The position numbers and the translations under genes were made by a program. A stretch of DNA of 51,583 nucleotides from NCBI GenBank assembly GCA_964588995.1, contig CAZPQM010000015.1:1-51583 (forward strand). Reading direction: 5' to 3'. This DNA comes from CAZPQM01 sp964588995 (GTDB lineage Bacteria > Pseudomonadota > Alphaproteobacteria > Rickettsiales > UBA8987). A model generated the notes under the pieces. The model saw nothing but the letters and a program-made list of their open reading frames with translations, was not told the DNA's origin and searched no databases. This document shows positions 41,144 through 48,928 of the stretch, in pieces. The number at the start of each line of letters is the position of its first letter. Positions within the stretch are counted from its first letter, which is position 1.

Positions 41144-44100
41144 ATGACGACATTACTTGAGATCAGTGAACACGCCTTTACAGACGAAACACAAACCGTC
41201 ACCGAGCTACTTGAGCATACGGAACCATTCCGTGATAACAAGGATGCGATTTTTGATCGCGCTACAGGCTACGTCAAAAATATTCGAGACGAAGAAGAAT
41301 CCAGCTTCCAGCAGCTGATGGCGCATTATCATCTTGGGACCGAAGAAGGCATCGCGCTGATGTGCCTTGCTGAAGCCTTGCTGCGCATACCCGATAAAGA
41401 CACTGCCGAAGCGCTGATTGAAGATAAGCTTTCCGGTCGCCATTGGTCGGAGTTTTTCAGCAAGGATGAATCCATGTTCGTCAATGCCTCCACCTTCGGT
41501 CTGTTGCTTGGCGAATCGGTTGTTACCGCCGATGAATCCCGCAACGCGGTTGGTAAGATGGTCGGTAAATTCATCACGCGCTTAGGCGAGCCGGTGGTTC
41601 GCGAAGCACTCCGCAAAGGTATGGCGCTCTTGGGACGCACTTTTGTGCTGGGTGAAACCATTGAAAACGCCTTAAAAAAAGCAAAAAAATATACGGATAA
41701 GGGCTATATTTTCTCCTTCGATATGCTGGGTGAAGGTGCGCGCACCGATAAGCATGCGCAAATTTTTTATGACCGCTATATGCATGCAATTAACGCAATT
41801 GGAAAATGGTCCGATGCGGAAGCCGTGTGGGATCGTCCCGGCATTTCCATCAAACTCTCGGCGCTTCACCCGTCTTATGAGTATGTTAAGAAGGATGAGC
41901 TGCTGGAAGAGCTTTACCCTCGCATCAAATCGCTTGCACTGGCGGCGCACAAAAATCAGCTCGGTCTGGCGATTGATGCGGAAGAAGCGCGGCGGCTGGA
42001 TATCTCTCTCGTGCTGTTTCAGGCATTGTTGGAGGATCCTGACCTGAAGGAACTGGACGCACTTGGCTTCGTATTACAAGCCTACCAAAAACGCGCCATC
42101 CCCACCTTGGAATTTCTGAAAAAACTAGCGCTCAAACGAGGCAAACGCATCCCTATCCGGCTGGTCAAAGGCGCTTATTGGGATACGGAAATCAAGTACG
42201 CGCAGGAGCTTGGCCTACCCGGCTATCCAGTGTTTACCCGCAAAAGCCACACCGATATTTCTTACCTCGCCTGTGCCAATATGATGCTCAATAACCGCGA
42301 GGCATTCTATCCCCAATTTGCGTCACATAATGCACTGACGGTTGCCAGTATTAAAGAAACCGCGCCACATGATGACTATGAATTTCAGCGGCTGTTCGGA
42401 ATGGGCGATACATTTTATGATCCGATCGTGAAGGAGGATCCGGTGCGCGTTTATGCACCCGTCGGCACATACGAGGAATTGCTGCCTTACCTCATTCGCC
42501 GCCTGCTGGAAAACGGCGCTAATAATTCCTTCGTCAATCTCGCGATTAATGATGATGAGCCGATCCACCACTTGCTTTCCAGTCCGCTGGAGCGCGTAGT
42601 CGAGACCCACGCAAGCCCACGGGAGGATATCCCGCTGCCGAAATATATTCTCGGTGAGCGCGAAAATTCAAGCGGAATTGACTGGGGCAATGCTGCGCAG
42701 GTACAGGAGTATGAGGAAGAGGTCAATCGCGCCATCGAAGCGGGATATGACACGCCGAAAGAGAACAGCCCTGATGATGCAACCAAAGCGGTCGACCGCA
42801 CCCATGCTTTTTTTGAAACCTGGAACTACACGCCAGTAGGAGAACGTACGAAATATCTCGAGCGGGCGGCTGATCTCGTCAGTGAGTATCGCTATGAGCT
42901 GTGCGCAATTCTAACGCATGAAGCCGGCAAACTGGCGAGTGATGCCATTTTGGAAATCCGCGAGACCATTGATTTCCTGCGTTATTATTCGCTGAAAGCA
43001 CATCACATCATGGAGCCGATTGAGCTGCCAAGCCCCACCGGAGAGACCGATCATCTCATACATACCGGCAAAGGCGTTTTTGTCTGCATCAGCCCGTGGA
43101 ATTTCCCGCTAGCCATCTTCAGCGGCCAGATTGCCGCCGCGCTCGCAACCGGTAACACCGTCGTCGCCAAACCTGCAGAACAAACTCCCGCTATTGCCAA
43201 GCGCATGGTGGAAATCCTCTACGAAGCCGGAATCCCGGAAGATGCTTTGCAGCTACTGATCGGCGCTGGCGAAATCGGCGCAGCACTGACTAAGGACCCA
43301 CGCATCAGCGGCGTCTGCTTTACGGGCTCCACTGCAACAGCCAAGGCGATTGACCGCACGCTAGCCGAACGCGACGGCCCGATTGCGACACTGATCGCAG
43401 AAACCGGAGGGCAGAACGCCTTTGTGATCGACAGCTCTGCCCTGCTCGAAACGGCGATTGATGACGTCGTACTCTCCGCCTTCGGTAGCGCCGGGCAACG
43501 TTGTTCTGCGGCGCGGATTGCTCTGGTGCAGGATAGTATCCTGGAGCCCTTTACCGATATGCTCAAGGGGGCAATGGCGAATCTGGTGGTGGATGATCCG
43601 CAAAAACTCGCAACCGATGTCGGGCCCATCATCGACGAAGAAGCCTATGTACGATTAGCCAAACATTGTGAGGAAATGGAGAACAAGGCGAAGCTGATCG
43701 CAAAGCAAGAGCCGACCGGTAAAGATCATAGCAAGCCGCATCTGGCACCCCATGCCTTCCTGCTCGACTCACTCGATGATCTGAAGGAAGAGCAATTCGG
43801 ACCTATATTGCATGTTATTCCGTTTGATGATGATGACATCCGGAAGGTCATTGATGATGTCAATAATCTCGGCTACGGGCTGACATTTGGCATTCACAGC
43901 CGGATTAACGAGCGTATCGCACTGTTCAAACGCTATATCCGCGCGGGTAATATTTACGTCAACCGGTCGATTACCGGTGCGGTGGTTGGCGTACAACCCT
44001 TCGGCGGCATGAACCTGTCCGGCACCGGCCCTAAAGCCGGCGGCCCGCATTACCTGCATGCCTTCTGCCACGAACAAACGATATCGGACAATATCACGGC

Positions 44101-44146
44101 AATCGGTGGTAATCTTGAGCTGATTAATGCGACCGAAGCAGGGTAA
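41144..44146 (+). CDS. putA: Bifunctional proline dehydrogenase / P5C dehydrogenase (PutA)
   Basis: PutA oxidises proline to glutamate in two steps with FAD and NAD. From the ATG at 41144 it has 1000 residues. It lacks the N-terminal ribbon-helix-helix domain of trifunctional enterobacterial PutA, so it should not be a repressor of its own gene. The proline dehydrogenase half (about 60-500) shows FDMLGEGART, SIKLSALHPSYE, IDAEEARRLDISL, IRLVKGAYWDTEIKYAQ and FASHNALTVASI. The aldehyde dehydrogenase half (about 520-980) has ISPWNFPLAIFSGQ, FTGSTATAKAI, the glutamate in ETGGQNAFV, and Cys787 in GSAGQRCSAARI. It ends with NLSGTGPKAGGPHYL. It follows the ALDH7 gene by 48 bases and is probably co-transcribed. 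Confidence 0.95.
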   Translation: MTTLLEISEHAFTDETQTVTELLEHTEPFRDNKDAIFDRATGYVKNIRDEEESSFQQLMAHYHLGTEEGIALMCLAEALLRIPDKDTAEALIEDKLSGRHWSEFFSKDESMFVNASTFGLLLGESVVTADESRNAVGKMVGKFITRLGEPVVREALRKGMALLGRTFVLGETIENALKKAKKYTDKGYIFSFDMLGEGARTDKHAQIFYDRYMHAINAIGKWSDAEAVWDRPGISIKLSALHPSYEYVKKDELLEELYPRIKSLALAAHKNQLGLAIDAEEARRLDISLVLFQALLEDPDLKELDALGFVLQAYQKRAIPTLEFLKKLALKRGKRIPIRLVKGAYWDTEIKYAQELGLPGYPVFTRKSHTDISYLACANMMLNNREAFYPQFASHNALTVASIKETAPHDDYEFQRLFGMGDTFYDPIVKEDPVRVYAPVGTYEELLPYLIRRLLENGANNSFVNLAINDDEPIHHLLSSPLERVVETHASPREDIPLPKYILGERENSSGIDWGNAAQVQEYEEEVNRAIEAGYDTPKENSPDDATKAVDRTHAFFETWNYTPVGERTKYLERAADLVSEYRYELCAILTHEAGKLASDAILEIRETIDFLRYYSLKAHHIMEPIELPSPTGETDHLIHTGKGVFVCISPWNFPLAIFSGQIAAALATGNTVVAKPAEQTPAIAKRMVEILYEAGIPEDALQLLIGAGEIGAALTKDPRISGVCFTGSTATAKAIDRTLAERDGPIATLIAETGGQNAFVIDSSALLETAIDDVVLSAFGSAGQRCSAARIALVQDSILEPFTDMLKGAMANLVVDDPQKLATDVGPIIDEEAYVRLAKHCEEMENKAKLIAKQEPTGKDHSKPHLAPHAFLLDSLDDLKEEQFGPILHVIPFDDDDIRKVIDDVNNLGYGLTFGIHSRINERIALFKRYIRAGNIYVNRSITGAVVGVQPFGGMNLSGTGPKAGGPHYLHAFCHEQTISDNITAIGGNLELINATEAG

Positions 44147-44170
44147 CAGCTCTCCGACGCGCTACGTTTA

Positions 44171-44286
44171 CGCTCCCTCACCCTCGCCAGCTTCGCTGTC
44201 TCGACCTCTCCCATAGGGAAAGGTTATCTTCTTTATCCCCTCTCCCTAACACAGAGGAGGATGCGCTTTTGCTCCCTCTCCCTGAT
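44171..44286. repeat. Modular palindromic repeat overlapping the manC 3' end
   Basis: GC-rich palindromic sequence related to the repeats at 36580 and 46607: it starts CGCTCCCTCACCCTC, has CCTCTCCC-ATA-GGGAAAGG and CCCTCTCCCT segments, and ends GCTCCCTCTCCCTGATA. The last 11 codons and the stop of the manC-like gene lie inside it. Boundaries are approximate. Confidence 0.6.
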
Positions 44287-45091
44287 AGGCCTGAATCGCT
44301 TCCTCCGTGCCAAGATCATGCCAGCCACAGCGGAGGGGCAGAACGGCGAGCGATTCCATATGCTCGATCAGGGCATAATCAATCGAGACAGAGGGGCAGG
44401 CGCTGTAAGCACTATCACTGCCCGTCTCCCGATGTTTTATACAGCCGCTTAGGATGTCGGGTGCAAATTGGCGGTAGGCGGCAAGCAGTGTTTCCCGTGG
44501 GAACAGGAACATGCCGCTATTCCATAGGTAACGGTCAGTTTTGAACCAGCGCGCGGCGGTTGCCCGATCCGGTTTCTCCGTAAAGCGGTTGACATGGTAT
44601 ATGCCATGTGAACGCACTGCGCCTTGTTCGATATAGCCAAACTGGTCGGATGCGTGCGTCGGAGTAATGCCAAAGGTGAGAGGAGCGTTGTACTGCAAGC
44701 CTTGCTGAACGACACGTTGCCACGCCTGTTCGTTTTCGATAGCATGATCGGCAGGGAAAAAGGAGATCAGCGCCTCTTCTTGTGATGAAAGGGCGGCAAG
44801 GCAGATAGCAGGTGCCGTATTGCGGCCTTCGGGTTCGGCAAGAATGTCTGCCGAGAGGCTGATCTCCTTCAGCTGCGCATGCGTAATCGCTGCATGTCTC
44901 GCCTGCGTTACGACCACGATACGCTCCGGCGCGAGCATAGCAACGCGCTTCAGGGTCAGTTGCAGCATGGAATGAGACGGATCGGTGATGCGCTGAAACT
45001 GTTTTGGCAGTCCGTCCGAAAACAGGTGGGCAATGCGCGAGCCCGTTCCACCGGCCAGAATCACGGCGATATGCGGCTTTTTATTTGCCAT
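44246..45091 (-). CDS. manC: Mannose-1-phosphate guanylyltransferase-like protein with repeat-encoded C-terminus
   Basis: 281 residues. The nucleotidyltransferase domain is clear: IAVILAGGTGSRIAHLFSDGLPKQF (signature loop and catalytic Lys), ERIVVVTQARH, EPEGRNTAPAICLAAL, FFPADHAIEN, FGYIEQG, VNRFTEKPDRATA, LWNSGMFLFPRETLL and IDYALIEHMESLAVLP. It makes GDP-mannose from GTP and mannose-1-phosphate. After WHDLGTEEAIQAY, where relatives continue with a conserved beta-helical end, the reading frame runs into a palindromic repeat and stops with GEGAKAHPPLC. The C-terminal phosphomannose isomerase domain of long ManC forms is absent. Whether this shortened protein is active is uncertain. It lies opposite sdhE-mfd and is divergent from it. 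Confidence 0.85.
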   Translation of the reverse strand: MANKKPHIAVILAGGTGSRIAHLFSDGLPKQFQRITDPSHSMLQLTLKRVAMLAPERIVVVTQARHAAITHAQLKEISLSADILAEPEGRNTAPAICLAALSSQEEALISFFPADHAIENEQAWQRVVQQGLQYNAPLTFGITPTHASDQFGYIEQGAVRSHGIYHVNRFTEKPDRATAARWFKTDRYLWNSGMFLFPRETLLAAYRQFAPDILSGCIKHRETGSDSAYSACPSVSIDYALIEHMESLAVLPLRCGWHDLGTEEAIQAYQGEGAKAHPPLC

Positions 45092-45120
45092 TTGATGACT
45101 GACCCCTTACGTAAGACGCT

Positions 45121-45405
45121 ATGAAACAGGAACCATTTACCAGAGAAACCCGCATTAAGAAACTGCTTTATCAAAGTTGGTATCGTGGCTGCAAGGAGAC
45201 CGATAAAATCCTCGGCGGATTTGCCCGCGCGCATATCCATGAGCTAAGTGATGACGAGCTGGAAGCGTTTGAGCAGCTGCTTGACTATCAGGACTGGGAT
45301 ATTTACCGCTGGGTGACCGGGGAACAGGAGCCACCCGCCAATATAGCCGCGTCCAGCCTGTTTCAAAAAATCAAGGCGTTTGATGTTTCGGGGATGTATT
45401 CGTGA
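45121..45405 (+). CDS. sdhE: Succinate dehydrogenase assembly factor SdhE (DUF339)
   Basis: 94 residues. SdhE helps attach FAD covalently to the flavoprotein subunit of succinate dehydrogenase. The sequence has the family pattern: KKLLYQSWYRGCKETDKILGGFA (RGxxExD motif), ELSDDELEAFEQLLDYQDWDIYRWVTG. Length is normal. Its TGA stop overlaps the GTG start of mfd. The order sdhE-mfd is common in alphaproteobacteria, which supports both calls. Confidence 0.93.
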   Translation: MKQEPFTRETRIKKLLYQSWYRGCKETDKILGGFARAHIHELSDDELEAFEQLLDYQDWDIYRWVTGEQEPPANIAASSLFQKIKAFDVSGMYS

Positions 45406-48400
45406 AAACGTACTCCCACGTGCTCGATGGTTCGGAAGCGCTTGTGCTGCAGGAGCTTGCTGCAACGCACAATGAACTGCTGTATGTTTGCATGGATGAT
45501 GTGCGGATGGAGCAGACGCGAGCCTGTCTGGAGTATTTTGCGCCGGAGCTGGAGACGATCTGCTTTCCCGCCTGGGATTGTATTCCCTATGATCGGGTCT
45601 CACCAAATAACGTGATCGTCAATCAGCGGATGCAGGCGCTTACACGGCTTGCCAATGGGCGGGGAGAAAAGCCGCGTGTGGTCGTGACCACGGTGAACGC
45701 GCTGATTCAAAAAGTCGTGCCGAAAGCGGTGATCACGCAGGCGAGTTTTGCAGCCCATGTGGGTGAAGATATGGACCGCGATTATTTACAGCTGTTTCTC
45801 GTCGAAAATGGCTATATTCATATGGCGAATGCAACGGAGCCGGGAGAGTTTGCCGTGCGCGGCTCGATCATCGATATTATACCGGCGGGTGCAGAAACGG
45901 GCTACCGGCTGGACTTTTTCGGGGATATGATTGAGTCGATCCGGGAGTTTGATCCGCTCACTCAAATCAGTACGAAGAAGATCGAATTCCTTGAGCTGGT
46001 ACCGGCGAGCGAGGTGCTTCTTAGCCCGCAGACGGTCGAGGAATTCCGCTATCGCTACCGGGATTTGTTCGGCGCGGTGATGACGGATGATCCGCTATAT
46101 GAAGCGGTGTCCGAGAGCCGCAAATATGCCGGGATGGAGCACTGGTTGCCGCTATTCTATAAGGAACTGGACAGCCTGACGGATTATCTGAACGCGCCGC
46201 AAGTGGTGCTCTCGCACCTCGCGGAGAATGCGTGGACGGAGCGGCGGCACTTTATCGAAGACGCCTACGCATCGCGAAAGGAAACACTGCACGCGAAAGA
46301 TATGGCGCAGGCCTATCACCCCGTGCCGGTCAAGCTGCTTTATCTCGAGGAGATGCCGTATAAAGACGATGCCATCCGGTTTGAGCCTTACGATGCACCG
46401 GATGCGGATAAGGCGATGCCGTTTGCCACCGTCCCGGATTTCATGTCGCTGTCAAAGCAGCAAAATCAAACGCCTATGGCAGCATTTGCTGCGTATCTGA
46501 AGGCGGAAAGCAATCCGACGCTGATCACCTGCGGCAGTGAGGGCGCCGCCGAGCGTATCAGGCGCATGGTGGGGGAGTATGATTTACAAGCCAGCATGCT
46601 GCTTTACCCTCACCCTAACCTTCTCCCAGAGGGAGAGGGTAGCAGAAGTACCTCTCCCTCTGGGAGAGGTCAAAATACTGCAAGTATTTTGGGTGAGGGG
46701 CAAATTACACTCACAGTGCTCCCGCTCGAAAGCGGGTTTAAGACGCCGGATTTTACCGTCATCAGCGAGGCGGATTTGCTCGGCGAGCGGATCGGGCGGA
46801 AAGTGCGGCGCAAACGCAAAGATGCAGATTTTATCTCCGAACTTGCCAGCCTGGAGGCGGGCGAACTGATTGTGCATAAAGAGCATGGCATCGGCCGTTA
46901 TGAAGGTTTAGAGACCATGACGGTGCGTGGTGAAACGCATGATTTCATTTTCCTCACCTATGCGGACGGCGATAAATTTTATCTGCCGGTGGAGAATATC
47001 GATCTAATCAGCCGTCACGGCGGCGATGCGGATGAAACGCCGCTGGATAAGCTCGGCGGCGCGAGCTGGCAGAAGCGTGCCGCAGCGGTTAAAAAAAGGC
47101 TCAAAGTGACCGCGAAAGAGCTGATGGAAGTTGCGGCGAAACGTGCGGTCAATCAGGCCGATATCTATGACGCACCTGCCGGGCTGTATGATGAATTCTG
47201 CAACCGCTTTCCCTACACGGAAACGGATGATCAGCTTCATGCGATCGAGGACGTGCTCGAAGATTTGCGTTCCGGACAGCCGATGGACCGGCTGGTATGC
47301 GGCGATGTTGGTTTCGGTAAAACTGAGGTGGCGCTGCGAGCGGCGTTTGTTGTGGCCTGCCCGGCGGAAGGGCAGCCGAAAGGTCAGGTCGCGCTGATTG
47401 CACCCACGACTTTGCTGGCGCGGCAGCATGTGCTCACCTTCCGGCAGCGCTTTAAGGATCTCGGTATCACCATCAAAGAGCTTTCGCGCATGGTGCCGGC
47501 AAAAGAGCTGAAAGCAACGAAGGAAGGTATTGCCGATGGCTCGGTCGATATTGTCATCGGTACGCATGCTTTGTTATCGAAGGATGTGTCATTTCACCAC
47601 CTCGGTATGATGATAGTCGATGAGGAACAGCGCTTCGGCGTAAAGCAGAAAGAGCGGCTGAAAAAGCTCCGCGCGAATACGCATGTGCTTACGCTGACGG
47701 CCACACCGATACCTCGCACCCTGCAGTTATCGCTTGCGGGCGTACGGGATTTATCCTTGATTACCACGCCGCCCGTTGACCGGCTGGCCGTGCGCACGTT
47801 CGTTATGCCGACCGATCAGGTGATCCTGCGCGAGGCGATATTGCGGGAGCATTACCGGGGCGGCCAGACCTTTTATGTTGCACCGCGTATTAAAGATGTT
47901 GAAGAGCTGGAACCGAAGCTGAAAGAGCTCGTTCCGGAGGTCAAAATCATCGCCGCGCACGGTCAGATGAACCCGGATCGGCTCGATGAGATCATGACCC
48001 ATTTCAGCGAAGGGAAATTTGACGTGCTGCTCTGCACTACGATTATCGAAAGCGGGATTGATATTCCCGCTGCGAACACGCTGATTGCGCACCGTGCGGA
48101 TCAGTATGGCCTCGCGCAGCTCTACCAGATTCGTGGTCGGGTAGGGCGGTCGAAGGTGCGTGCCTTTGCCTATCTGACTTTGCCACCGCGAAAAGTGCCA
48201 ACCAAACAGGCGCGGAAACGACTCGACGTGATGCAGAAGCTAGATAATCTTGGTGCTGGGTTCATGCTTGCGAGCCACGATATGGATATTCGCGGTTTTG
48301 GTAATCTGGTGGGGGATGAACAATCCGGGCAGGTGAAAGAAGTCGGAATCGAGCTGTATCAATCCATGTTAAAAGAGGCGATTGAGCAGATGCAGGCGCT

Positions 48401-48908
48401 GAAAGACGAAACGGAAGTTGAAGAGGAACGCATCAGCCCGAAACTGTCACTGGGTATTTCGGCCCTGCTACCGGAAAGCTATATTGCGGATCTTTCGCTG
48501 CGGATGGGGCTCTATCGTCGCCTAGGGGGTATCGAAAGCGAGGCCGGGATGGAGGAGGTTGCGGTAGAGTTGGTTGATCGGTTTGGGCCGCTGCCCGACG
48601 AGGTAGAAAACCTGCTTGAGCTGATGAAACTCCGCATCCTGTGCGTGCAGGCGGGGATCATCAAGCTGGATGCGAGTGAAAAAGGTGCGGCGATTCAGTT
48701 TTATCAGGATCAGTTTGGCGCGCCGCAGCAGCTGTTCGACCATATCATGCGCCATCCGCACGAGCTCAAGCTTGACGGCGAGAAGAAAACATTGATTATC
48801 AAGAATCAAAGCTGGGGTGATGCGGCAACTCGCTTCAAAGGGCTGCGTCATTATGTGAGCCGGTTAGGTGCGATGCTCGCGGAAAACGAGGAGCAAAAAG
48901 CGGCATAA
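45402..48908 (+). CDS. mfd: Transcription-repair coupling factor Mfd, with an in-frame repeat insertion
   Basis: Mfd removes stalled RNA polymerase at DNA lesions and recruits UvrA. The 1168-residue protein starts with GTG overlapping the sdhE stop. Domains: UvrB-like N-terminal module (ICFPAWDCIPYDRVSPNNVIV, ATEPGEFAVRGSIIDIIPAG), RNA polymerase-interacting domain (AGELIVHKEHGIGRYEGLE, ADGDKFYLPVENI), and the RecG-like translocase with CGDVGFGKTEVALRAAF, VDEEQRFGVKQKE, TLTATPIPRTLQLS and YQIRGRVGRSKVRAFAYL. The TRCF domain closes the protein (PESYIADLSLRMGLYRRLG). Residues about 401-433 (PHPNLLPEGEGSRST and on) come from a palindromic repeat inserted in frame between the UvrB-like module and the polymerase-interacting domain. 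The frame stays open, so the protein is probably functional. Confidence 0.96.
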   Translation: MKTYSHVLDGSEALVLQELAATHNELLYVCMDDVRMEQTRACLEYFAPELETICFPAWDCIPYDRVSPNNVIVNQRMQALTRLANGRGEKPRVVVTTVNALIQKVVPKAVITQASFAAHVGEDMDRDYLQLFLVENGYIHMANATEPGEFAVRGSIIDIIPAGAETGYRLDFFGDMIESIREFDPLTQISTKKIEFLELVPASEVLLSPQTVEEFRYRYRDLFGAVMTDDPLYEAVSESRKYAGMEHWLPLFYKELDSLTDYLNAPQVVLSHLAENAWTERRHFIEDAYASRKETLHAKDMAQAYHPVPVKLLYLEEMPYKDDAIRFEPYDAPDADKAMPFATVPDFMSLSKQQNQTPMAAFAAYLKAESNPTLITCGSEGAAERIRRMVGEYDLQASMLLYPHPNLLPEGEGSRSTSPSGRGQNTASILGEGQITLTVLPLESGFKTPDFTVISEADLLGERIGRKVRRKRKDADFISELASLEAGELIVHKEHGIGRYEGLETMTVRGETHDFIFLTYADGDKFYLPVENIDLISRHGGDADETPLDKLGGASWQKRAAAVKKRLKVTAKELMEVAAKRAVNQADIYDAPAGLYDEFCNRFPYTETDDQLHAIEDVLEDLRSGQPMDRLVCGDVGFGKTEVALRAAFVVACPAEGQPKGQVALIAPTTLLARQHVLTFRQRFKDLGITIKELSRMVPAKELKATKEGIADGSVDIVIGTHALLSKDVSFHHLGMMIVDEEQRFGVKQKERLKKLRANTHVLTLTATPIPRTLQLSLAGVRDLSLITTPPVDRLAVRTFVMPTDQVILREAILREHYRGGQTFYVAPRIKDVEELEPKLKELVPEVKIIAAHGQMNPDRLDEIMTHFSEGKFDVLLCTTIIESGIDIPAANTLIAHRADQYGLAQLYQIRGRVGRSKVRAFAYLTLPPRKVPTKQARKRLDVMQKLDNLGAGFMLASHDMDIRGFGNLVGDEQSGQVKEVGIELYQSMLKEAIEQMQALKDETEVEEERISPKLSLGISALLPESYIADLSLRMGLYRRLGGIESEAGMEEVAVELVDRFGPLPDEVENLLELMKLRILCVQAGIIKLDASEKGAAIQFYQDQFGAPQQLFDHIMRHPHELKLDGEKKTLIIKNQSWGDAATRFKGLRHYVSRLGAMLAENEEQKAA
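46606..46700 (+). repeat. Modular palindromic repeat inserted in frame inside mfd
   Basis: Outer arms CCCTCACCC (46607-46615) and GGGTGAGGG (46691-46699) are perfectly complementary. Inside are three hairpins in a row: TCTCCC-AGA-GGGAGA, CCTCTCCC-TCT-GGGAGAGG and CAAAATACT-GCA-AGTATTTTG. The layout matches the intergenic copy at 36580-36698. It adds about 32 codons without a stop. Confidence 0.85.
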
Positions 48909-48928
48909 GCACGTTTCATGAAAAAATA

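Noticed and set aside
46580..46890. Minus-strand open frames of 73-100 codons opposite the mfd repeat
   Set aside because: They are by-products of the palindromic insertion and mfd codon bias; no start signal or family pattern.
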